Positions 11,101 to 17,392 of a DNA stretch of 64,000 nt are shown here, piece by piece. How positions within the stretch are numbered: the first letter of the stretch is position 1; every line of letters begins with the position of its first letter. The DNA lies in NCBI GenBank assembly GCA_025765615.1, contig JAIVFJ010000111.1, positions 62,001 through 126,000 on the forward strand, given 5' to 3'. The notes under the pieces are model-generated. The model worked only from the letters and a program-made list of their open reading frames with translations. It made no database searches and was not told the origin of the DNA. Source of the stretch: Zopfochytrium polystomum. Lineage: Eukaryota; Chytridiomycota; Chytridiomycetes; Chytridiales; Chytridiaceae. A program made the translations under genes and the position numbers.

Positions 11101-11787
11101 TTGAATGTGGACTGTGAACTGTGGTACTTGAATCTTTGACTGTGGGTTCTGTGAACAAGAGTCATGGCCATGACTGTGAGCTCTATGAGCTCTACTTGAA
11201 TCTTGACTGTGAACTGTGAACTGTGGAACTGGAGTCTTGGCTGGCTGTGAATCTTGAATCAAGGGCTTGAGAGCATGAGACTTGGGGGCTTGACTTGAGT
11301 TTTGGGTGACTGTTCCAATTGGTGGAGGTTGGACTTGACCAGTGACCCAATCAATGGCAGGGTTCTGGGCTTGCAGCCATGGTAATCCCAGGATGACAGA
11401 GAATGTGGGTGAGCCAAGATCCAATACTTCCAGATTGACCATGGATGGTGGAAAGTCTTGGATGTGGAGGTTTAGCTTGGTTTCATGGCTGATTTCCTTG
11501 AACAGAGCATGATTGGCAAAGTGGACCTTGAGGGGTGTGGATTTCTTGATCGTAGGAATGGCACAAGACTTGGCAAGGGTGGCATCAATGATGTTGCAGG
11601 ATGATCCAGAGTCTATAAGGGCCTTGGTTGTGATGGTTGACTTGGGTGAGAGTTGAATCTTGACATCCATGGTGAGTTGGTGGGGCTTGGAATCTGAGGT
11701 GTTTGTGGTGCTGGTGGTGGTGATGAAACAGGGGCAGCTTGGAGGAGGGTCCAGGGAATTGCCCCTCAGTGAGCCTGGACCTGGGAG
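8131..11787 (-). CDS. pol: Pol polyprotein: protease, RT, RNase H, integrase, chromodomain
   Basis: Open from before the frameshift site to TGA at 8131; about 1218 residues are added to Gag after a -1 shift. In order: aspartic protease with active site LIDSGSSCNIID; a polar linker of [17 protein letters not shown] repeats; reverse transcriptase with [17 protein letters not shown] and catalytic YLDD; RNase H (ETDASDYALGAVL, DKELLAIVEAF, YSDHKNL); integrase with an HHCC zinc finger (AGHPGEHKTYE...CETCQ) and the DDE core (SMDFIVKLPP, VSDRGPQF, TDGQTERTNQ); a GPF/Y module; and a C-terminal chromodomain (EQILDAKW, LVKWKGYSDADNTWEP). All catalytic residues I looked for are present, so it should be functional. 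The product matures by self-cleavage in cytoplasmic particles, and the integrase acts in the nucleus (family knowledge). Confidence 0.95.
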   Translation of the reverse strand, partial: LPGPGSLRGNSLDPPPSCPCFITTTSTTNTSDSKPHQLTMDVKIQLSPKSTITTKALIDSGSSCNIIDATLAKSCAIPTIKKSTPLKVHFANHALFKEISHETKLNLHIQDFPPSMVNLEVLDLGSPTFSVILGLPWLQAQNPAIDWVTGQVQPPPIGTVTQNSSQAPKSHALKPLIQDSQPAKTPVPQFTVHSQDSSRAHRAHSHGHDSCSQNPQSKIQVPQFTVHIQDSSSTAHSLCQEQNSQSKIQESQFPVKNSSPTAEEHNNLDPSDLLLASKLPKEYLPYADVFSKTKADLLPAQRPYDCEIPLKDETCSPPFKPLYHLSPPEAKALQEYIEEMLNKGFIQPSKSPAGAPIFFVKKKDGGLRPCVDYRDLNEMTVKNRYPLPLISELLDKLSHARIFSKIDLRGAYNLVRIKPQDQWKTAFRCKYGHFEYLVMPFGLTNAPAIFQGMMNDIFRDILDLFVIVYLDDILVFSSDTASHMGHVKTVLERLRQHHLYAKLEKCEFHKTSIEFLGFIVSDKGISMAPDKIQTILEWKAPNSIKDVQSFLGFCNFYRTFIANYSAIAKPLTDLTKKTTKFEWTPAAEQAWLALKTATTSAPLLKHVDPLLPFTLETDASDYALGAVLSQPSSQDPSAPLHPVAYYSRKLNSAECNYTVHDKELLAIVEAFKFWRHYLAGSKNISVYSDHKNLTFFRARRLLKQRHARWAELLSEYDFKLCYSPGHLNTVADALSRRTDLEPEGGDGFTPPSKTHLSLLPDSVWAHAISKDPKPHKIQISQEEEKLEILKTRHDAATAGHPGEHKTYELVSRDFYWPGMRKYIKNYVSSCETCQRNKSSRHKPYGLLEPLPIAISPWSSISMDFIVKLPPSHGFDSILVVICRRTKLAHFIPCTENIDAQGTADLFLQHIFRLHGLPQSIVSDRGPQFRSQFWKALTAALGIKSQLSTAYHPQTDGQTERTNQTLEQYLRCYVSYQQDDWPTLLPLAEFALNNSLHSSTQLSPFFATYGFNPRGDLLGQETLSNVQAPAAASHLHKLKIISTFLDSTLKQAQEDASRFANTHRMDHDLAVGQQVWLLRKNLQTKRPSPKLDNLKLGPFKILEQINPVTFKLDLPASMKIHPVFHVSLLEKFVANSIPGRVVPPPPPVEVEGEEEFEVEQILDAKWFGRTLKFLVKWKGYSDADNTWEPESNLTHCQDLLLKFKTRYPTKLQKRPKRGR
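8134..8145 (-). other. Polypurine tract of chromovirus copy 1
   Basis: AAAAGGGGGAGA on the coding strand, immediately followed by the pol stop TGA and then the 3' LTR. Known role: primer for plus-strand DNA synthesis. The coding sequence of the chromodomain tail runs right into it. Confidence 0.85.
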
Positions 11788-11793
11788 TTTGGG
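11748..11793 (-). promoter_or_regulatory. Programmed -1 ribosomal frameshift signal between gag and pol
   Basis: On the coding strand, in Gag frame, the heptamer C CCA AAC (11787-11793) fits X XXY YYZ exactly. A 5-nt spacer (11782-11786) separates it from a perfect 8-bp stem, GGTCCAGG (11774-11781) with CCTGGACC (11748-11755), around an 18-nt loop. The Gag stop TGA (11766-11768) sits in that loop. The pol frame is precisely -1 relative to gag. Confidence 0.85.
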
Positions 11794-12689
11794 TGCTTCT
11801 TCCTTGGGCAGTCCTTGACAGCATGCTCCTTGGAGCCACAGTAAAAACACAGTCCCTGCTGGGCCCTCCTTGTTTTCTCCTCTTGGCTCAGAGGACCCTT
11901 AGGAAGTGTCTCAACTGCATCCACTTGCATGGGTTCAGGAACTGTAAGAGCTTGAGGAACTGGGGTAGGTCTTGATGTAGTTCCTACTTGTCTTTGCTTC
12001 AGCCTCTTGGAGTAGAGTCTGTTGTCAATCTTGATGGCAAGGAGAATGTACTCTTCCAAGGTCTCAGGGATGTGCAGAGACTGGGAGAGCATGTCTTGGA
12101 TAGACTCATGGAGACCATCATGGTACAGCTCCATCAGAGCTGCATCATTGTATCCAGAGTCTCTGGCTAGTTGCTTGAATTGGTTGGTGTAGGCCACACA
12201 AGATTGCTTTCCTTGCTTGATATGCTTGAGCTTGGATCTTGCTGTCCAAGATGCGTAGGGGTCACCAAAGGTAGCTTCCAGCCCCTCCCAGAGCTCTTGC
12301 AGGGTGGTGGGTGTGCTTGGGAGAGATCTGTACCATGATTGAGCTTGACCAGACAGGAGGGTGCTTGTGAAAAGAACCTTGACTTGCTCACTGGGAAATC
12401 TTGAAGGTTGGAGAAGGATGACATTCTCCACAGTGGCCATGAAGTTCCTAAGGTCTTTGGCCAGCCCAGTGAACTTGTCAGGGCTGGGAACCTTGGGCTC
12501 TCTTGCTTGGTTGGCTTGAGGCAGGGGAAGAGCTTGATGTTCTTGTTGGTGAAGTTGTTGTTGAAGCTGGTGCTGCTGGTGAAGGACTTGTTCTTGAAGT
12601 TGGTGTGTCTGTCTTGAAAGGGCTTGTAATTGGTCCATCAAGGCTTGGAAGGCAGTTGCATCAGGGAAGGTGTTGTTTGGGTCAGACAT
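11766..12689 (-). CDS. gag: Gag with CCHC zinc knuckle
   Basis: 307 residues starting MSDPNNTFPDATAF. It has a Gln-rich coiled region (LQEQVLHQQHQLQQQ), a capsid-like retrotransposon Gag domain (about 75-190; [33 protein letters not shown]), a linker and one zinc knuckle, [14 protein letters not shown] (C-X2-C-X4-H-X4-C), near residue 285. Gag forms the particle and binds the RNA genome. Just past the knuckle it runs into the -1 frameshift signal, so most ribosomes end here and a minority make Gag-Pol. The start lies about 40 nt downstream of the primer-binding site. Confidence 0.93.
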   Translation of the reverse strand: MSDPNNTFPDATAFQALMDQLQALSRQTHQLQEQVLHQQHQLQQQLHQQEHQALPLPQANQAREPKVPSPDKFTGLAKDLRNFMATVENVILLQPSRFPSEQVKVLFTSTLLSGQAQSWYRSLPSTPTTLQELWEGLEATFGDPYASWTARSKLKHIKQGKQSCVAYTNQFKQLARDSGYNDAALMELYHDGLHESIQDMLSQSLHIPETLEEYILLAIKIDNRLYSKRLKQRQVGTTSRPTPVPQALTVPEPMQVDAVETLPKGPLSQEEKTRRAQQGLCFYCGSKEHAVKDCPRKKHPNSQVQAH

Positions 12690-12716
12690 GATGGCAGAGA
12701 GTAGTGGGAGAGGGTG

Positions 12717-12727
12717 AAGTGAATTAT
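12717..12727 (-). other. Primer-binding site, self-complementary to the presumed RNA 5' end
   Basis: ATAATTCACTT on the coding strand, two bases inside the 5' LTR. It is the exact reverse complement of AAGTGAATTAT in the LTR (12800-12810), about 35 nt past the start of the TATA box. It does not begin TGG, as tRNA-primed sites do. Confidence 0.75.
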
Positions 12728-12799
12728 GATGTCAGGAACAGGGCAGGACAGGACAAGGCAGACAAGGAACTGAGAGGAGTGATGATTGTATTGGAAACA

Positions 12800-12845
12800 A
12801 TAATTCACTTGAGGGATGGGACAGGTCCCCCATCCCCCTTTTATA
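12800..12845 (-). promoter_or_regulatory. LTR core promoter: TATA box and presumed transcription start
   Basis: TATAAAA at 12839-12845 reading leftward. The presumed start is at or near 12810, where AAGTGAATTAT begins. The start is inferred from TATA spacing and from complementarity to the primer-binding site. Confidence 0.65.
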
Positions 12846-12877
12846 CCTTTTGAGAGTGTTCCTTGTCAAGACTCCAA

Positions 12878-13028
12878 GAAAGTTCCAGAAAGAGCAATTA
12901 GTAATACAATGATACCAATGATACCAATGACAACAAGACAAGTCAGGAAATCAAAGAAGGTTCCAGAAGGTTCCACAAGGTTCCATGAAGGAATGTTCTA
13001 GAAGGTTCCAGAAGGTTCCAGAAGGTTC
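12878..13028 (-). promoter_or_regulatory. Array of heat-shock-element pentamers in U3
   Basis: GAA and TTC alternate at exact 5-bp steps. Seven consecutive units (TTCnnGAAnnTTC...) lie at 12996-13028, four at 12956-12973, and a separate three-unit GAAnnTTCnnGAA at 12878-12890. This is the binding pattern of trimeric heat-shock factor. The arrays lie about 70-220 bp upstream of the presumed start. The same array is in the 3' LTR (7926-7938, 8004-8076). Confidence 0.7.
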
Positions 13029-13087
13029 CATGAAGGAATGTTCTAGAAGGTTCCAGAGGTTTCCAGAGGGTGATTCATAACACCATT

Positions 13088-15260
13088 GATGAGAGCACTG
13101 GCCTTGGTCGCTTTTCGGAACCCACACCTGCTGCAAGACCTTTTTGTCATTGCGTTATGAACGGTGCAAGCGATTTGTACTTGATGGATGGCTCTTGACA
13201 AACCTGCTGCAAGCACGTTTCGACGTTGATTGAGATGCTGAAATCCAATGATCAAATACCAACCTATCAAATCAGCTGGAGAGCTATACAAGTTAACAAT
13301 CCAAACATGCCACACAGCGTTGCCAGCCCATCTGGATTTAGTACTGCTGCTGCTTTGGCTGTTTTCTTTCTCGAAGTTGTGTCAGAATTTCCATCCTCAC
13401 AAGTGCGCTTCAGCGGCTGAGTCCTCAAAGTGGGAAACTTCTGGTAAGTGCCACCATCTTAATGTGATAAAAATGGAGCGGTAACCGAAAGCCGGATGAA
13501 GGATGTCCTTGTAGCTACAGTCACCCATGTCCAGTTGTGACGGTTAAGTGGAGTCTTGGATGTCCTATTTTCTTTCATTGTTTAGGATACAGATACCTCC
13601 GCACGTATCCTCCATACCCGTTCGCTAAAATATATGTTATGTTGCTTCCAAATCAAGCTGACTCTATGTCAATGCTTTTTGTGGAAAAGTTCTTCGTCCA
13701 GCCATCAATCATCATAACAATAACGAGTTTCTTTTGGAATTCCAAACAGAATAATAGACTTTTACGAAATATACGTTATACGCAGCGGCGGAGAGCCAAG
13801 CATTGCCTTTGTTGACTAATCGAGTGCCACGTCGTATATGTCTTATAATTGTCTACTTGTCGGTCAGAGGCTGCTCATGGGGGTCATTCTGAAGTACATT
13901 CTGCGAGGAAACTGGGCATTTCTATTTTTTGGCTCATCTGGCCATTCTACAACAAGCGGAGAACCAATCAAACACAACCCAAAAAATTGCATTTCTAAAA
14001 ACAGAATTTTGGGAGGGAACTTGCTTGGAGCCGTTTGCACAAAGTGTATGTGTTTTACAGGAACATACGCTTGTTTCGCTTCTTCGTTCTGGCAAGTCAT
14101 TAAAATACACGGAGGGGGGGGGGGAAAAACAAATTTTCCCATAGCACGGCGTTAACATCAGGAGCATGAAGGGTGGAACAAACTTGACAAAGACCACGAT
14201 GACAACAGAGACTCCGGCTCTGAGAGCAATTCTTCAGGAAACGACGAAGACGAGCGCAGTGAGCGCAAAAGTGACGACTATTTTGAATTGTACATCTTTA
14301 CAGTTTCAAAGGTTGTTCTCAGACACGAAATGCTTCTTAGCGCCAGATTTGAAGCGAGGGAACCCCCCAAGCGGGGGTTGCAAGCGACAAACTTTTCTGC
14401 CTTCCAACTTGCGTGCCGATGATGACTTTACGAGCCCGTTTTGGTTTCAAACATTCTATCGTCGTATACTGTTCTGTCTCAATCCGTTTTGAGCACTGTC
14501 AAGTTATTCTCCCATTTTCCGAAATTTCAAGTGGATTCAGCAAATTGGGTATTCCCCCCTCACCCTTGTGATCATTACAGGGATTTGCGTTGTTTACTTA
14601 CTCTGACAAGCCAACCGCGTTGAGGGCTTCACTTGGGAAGGGTGGGAGAGAGAAAGGAAACGGGAGAAGAAAGAAGCAACCGAGCTCGTGAAGGGGGGGC
14701 GCATCGCTTTCTTGATTTTGTGCCAAGACGGAAGTTTCCTTCGGGGAATATTCATCCTTCCACCCTCCATGTCCGCCATCCGTGGCGCGTCACGCGATCG
14801 CGCGGCGCTCCTTGCGGGCGTTGAGAATCTAGAAAATTGTTGAACCGAGAGAGAGAGAGAGAGGGTGTGTGCGTGTGTGTGTGTGTGAAAGAGGCAGCGT
14901 CTCACCCCTCTGTGCAGGTTGATGCATGAACAAACAAGGAAATGCGCACAAGCTCCTTTCCCGCCGTACGATTTTTCTTTCTTTCCGTTCCGACGAGTGT
15001 GTGTGTTAGGCGGGACGGAAGAAACGGAGTGTTTGTTCCAAAGGGCAACGCGCCAACCACGATCTCGTGCCAAGAAATTGGAAAGACACCCACCCCCACC
15101 GAAAAAAAAAAGGTGGAAAAAATTTTCTCGGGCTCCCCGCCGCGGAGACCTGTCTTGCCCGCAAGCAAATGGACGGAAGCCAAGGCGATTCCCCATCCTC
15201 CCACTCCCTTCCCCCCCTCTCTTCCGGTCCGTCACACGTGTATTACGCCCGAAACGCAAG
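13088..15260. other. Long A+T-richer spacer, no recognised gene
   Basis: Only short, compositionally ordinary frames are present up to about 14600. From 14600 to 15250 the sequence becomes more G+C-rich and carries short GA and GT tracts. A 254-codon minus-strand frame at 14594-15358 contains repeat-coded runs and no domain I know, so it is not called. Confidence 0.5.
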
Positions 15261-15268
15261 TATAAATA
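15261..15268 (+). promoter_or_regulatory. TATA box of the Cys-rich secreted-protein gene
   Basis: TATAAATA 120 bp upstream of the ATG at 15388, in a pyrimidine-rich leader. Confidence 0.55.
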
Positions 15269-15387
15269 CCCGGGGAGCGGCCGGTCTCGATGCCCACACT
15301 CTACCCCAACAAGCTTCTCACTCCTCAAACGAATCCAGCTGAAGAAAGGAAAAACCATCCTACCGCCCCCGAAGCAAACAAACCCCT

Positions 15388-15888
15388 ATGCACTTCGCAA
15401 CCCTCCTTGCCGTCGCCGCCTCCGCCGCCTTCCTTCCCTCCGTCCACGCGGTACCAACAAGCCCCGGCACCGTCGACCTCGGCGGCGCGACGGTGACGCT
15501 GGCACAACTCAAGACGATCCTGCGCGACCCGTTCGCAGTCGTCGGCGGCGACGTCTCGACGCCGTACACGCTACCCTCCTCCTCTTCCTCCACGACCACC
15601 TTCGGTCTCTCCGCGTCCGTCGTCGAGACGGTGCTAGCCGGCAACCAGACGCAAGAGGCGATCACTAAGGCTCTGCGAAAGGGCGGCGGCGGTGGCGGCC
15701 TGTCGCGGCGCGGCGGGGGCAACACCTGCGACGTGGACTGTTTCTGCGAGTGCGAGTGCGACTGCGCGATCGCGGGGCCTGCGATCTGCGGCGGGGACGC
15801 CGGGAACTGCGGCGTGACGCACGTGTGCTACATGTGCGAGAGCCCGGACGACAATGCGGAGTGCCACCAGTGCTACTACGGCAACTGA
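15388..15888 (+). CDS. Small secreted cysteine-rich protein
   Basis: Intronless, 166 residues. A clear signal peptide (MHFATLLAVAASAAFLPSVHA) occupies about residues 1-21. A propeptide-like middle with Ser-rich linkers follows, then a Gly run bracketed by basic Lys/Arg pairs (LRKGG, LSRRGGG, near residues 95-108) that look like Kex2 sites. The C-terminal 55 residues contain 12 cysteines, starting CDVDCFCECECDC, and end CHQCYYGN. The layout (signal, pro-region, dibasic site, even number of cysteines) fits a secreted, processed, disulfide-stabilised mini-protein such as an effector, antimicrobial or adhesion peptide. No family recognised. A TATA box upstream supports it as a real gene. It stands alone between a transposon and the S41 gene. 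Confidence 0.78.
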   Translation: MHFATLLAVAASAAFLPSVHAVPTSPGTVDLGGATVTLAQLKTILRDPFAVVGGDVSTPYTLPSSSSSTTTFGLSASVVETVLAGNQTQEAITKALRKGGGGGGLSRRGGGNTCDVDCFCECECDCAIAGPAICGGDAGNCGVTHVCYMCESPDDNAECHQCYYGN

Positions 15889-16985
15889 AGAAATTATCTT
15901 GCCCCACCAAAAAGGGGGACGGGGGCTCGCAAAGAAAGCTTTCATTTCATTTTTTTTTTGTTTGTTTTATTTTTTGGAGTTGTAGAGTGGTTCCGAGAGA
16001 GAGGCGAAACTAGTTTTTTTTTCTTCGTCAGTCCAACTTTCCTTTCTGAAGTAGTGTTCTGATGTTTTCTCTCAAATTTCTTGCAAGCATTTAAGCTTTT
16101 CAAGATTTTTTTTTTTCTTCTGTTGAACAAATAAGAGTCGAGAACAACTGGTTGTCCACCCCCCGGCAAAGGGCTCGTGCCCAAAAAGAACCGTTGACAG
16201 CTAGCCAAACATCGTCGCGATTCGTTCGACTCCCAGTTCCTCTTGCAGCGTGCCGATGAACAACTTTCCCCTTTGCTTCAGATATTCAAAAAATCGTGAA
16301 AGCAGGGGGGCGGGGTTGCCTTTTTCACGCCGATCTCGCGGCCTGTTCTGGTTGTCTTTGTTGTGGTGTCAATGCGGCTGCGACTGAACCTTCGCTGTTC
16401 AAAAGGTCACATTGGCGTCTCTCGCATTAAACAGCACGGATAAAACGCAAATCAAAATGAAGGGCACGGTGTGGACTCAAATGTGAGTTTTTGTGGGAGG
16501 CGGGGGTGGCGGCGTTGTCGGGGGAGGTGCGTTGTGTCAAGTTGTTTCTACTTTGAAATACAGTCGCTTATTTTCATGTTTCACCGCAAAGCTGTTCCCA
16601 TCGCGTTTCTCTTTTCTATGTCCTGTTGTAGGGGGCAAGGGTTTTTGGGTAACACTCTAATTGGAATACCGTAAAGCCAAAGCTTTTCAGTAGAATGCGA
16701 CGACTCTTTACACTCACACACAATAAAAATCTCTCTCTTTCTCCAAAAACATGCTCTTATTCGCTCAGAAAGGGGGAGAATCTTTTCCTTCTTTATTGGT
16801 TTCAGTTTCTCGCCTTGAGGTCGGGAATGGAGGGGTTGGTCGCCTTTTGCTTTGGCTCGACCCAACGAGGTGCTAGTGCAAAGAAGAGGAGTGGTAAACG
16901 ATAAAGCAAACTGAAACAAAAAAAAAAAACAGAGCGTCTATCGTCGTCTGCAACGGGTGGAACAAGAAAAGACTGAGAGAGGGGG

Positions 16986-17048
<63 letters not shown>

Positions 17049-17392
17049 GGTGACGAGTTATAATGAGATGTAGGAAAGATGAACGAAAATAGAGGAAAGA
17101 TGGAAATAAAGGGGTGGAATTAAAGGAAGGAAGATAATGTTGTAAGGAGTGCCCGATGGTTGAGAGGCATAGAAGAGAAGCAACAAGTCGAACAAGAAAT
17201 AGGGCACAACGAGATTTTTCTTCAACCATACAACGATGTAGTACAGGCCAGGGAAAGGTGGTCGCAAACGAGGGACAAGGACCTTCAAAGAAAATAAAAA
17301 ACAGTTCAAAAGTGAACAAGCGAGACGGACAGGAATAGTCGAGCAACGGCACTACGTTCCGCGCTTCGACGTCTATTTCCTTCTCCTTCCGT
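15889..17392. other. Intergenic spacer with (GA)n tract
   Basis: No gene recognised. It has T-rich sequence after the Cys-rich gene (likely its 3' UTR, to about 16150), then unassigned DNA and a (GA)n run. Confidence 0.55.
16977..17044. repeat. (GA)n microsatellite
   Basis: Almost uninterrupted GA run of about 65 bases, 350 bp downstream of the second S41 gene. Confidence 0.92.

Larger units (their letters stand above)
7778..13082 (-). mobile_element. Complete Ty3/gypsy chromovirus retrotransposon (copy 1, probably intact)
   Basis: 5305 bp on the minus strand. Two 353-bp LTRs (7778-8130 and 12730-13082) appear identical by eye, which implies very recent integration. Target duplication CCATT lies at 7773-7777 and 13083-13087. 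Internal order: primer-binding site, gag, protease, reverse transcriptase, RNase H, integrase, chromodomain, polypurine tract. No disabling stop was found. Gag and pol are in different frames joined by a -1 frameshift signal. Known: the chromodomain fused to the integrase C terminus defines chromoviruses, which favour marked chromatin. The self-primed, frameshifting layout resembles the Tf1/sushi branch (inference). Confidence 0.96.
12730..13082 (-). repeat. 5' LTR of chromovirus copy 1
   Basis: 353 bp with TG...CA ends on the coding strand. It appears identical to the 3' LTR and abuts target duplication CCATT. It carries the promoter described below. Confidence 0.95.

Noticed and set aside
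11038..11225. Repeated TTGAATCTTGA/TGTGAACTGTG units that could suggest a regulatory array or CRISPR
   Set aside because: They encode the [17 protein letters not shown] linker repeats of the Pol protein; unit spacing is irregular and there are no spacers.
8276..12617. Plus-strand frames inside the chromovirus (for example 9265-9519, 10021-10359)
   Set aside because: Antisense shadows of pol; the same shadows recur in mirror orientation in copy 2.
14594..15358. 254-codon minus-strand frame
   Set aside because: Contains Thr-His and Ser-Leu runs from GT and GA tracts, overlaps the promoter of the Cys-rich gene and has no recognisable domain.
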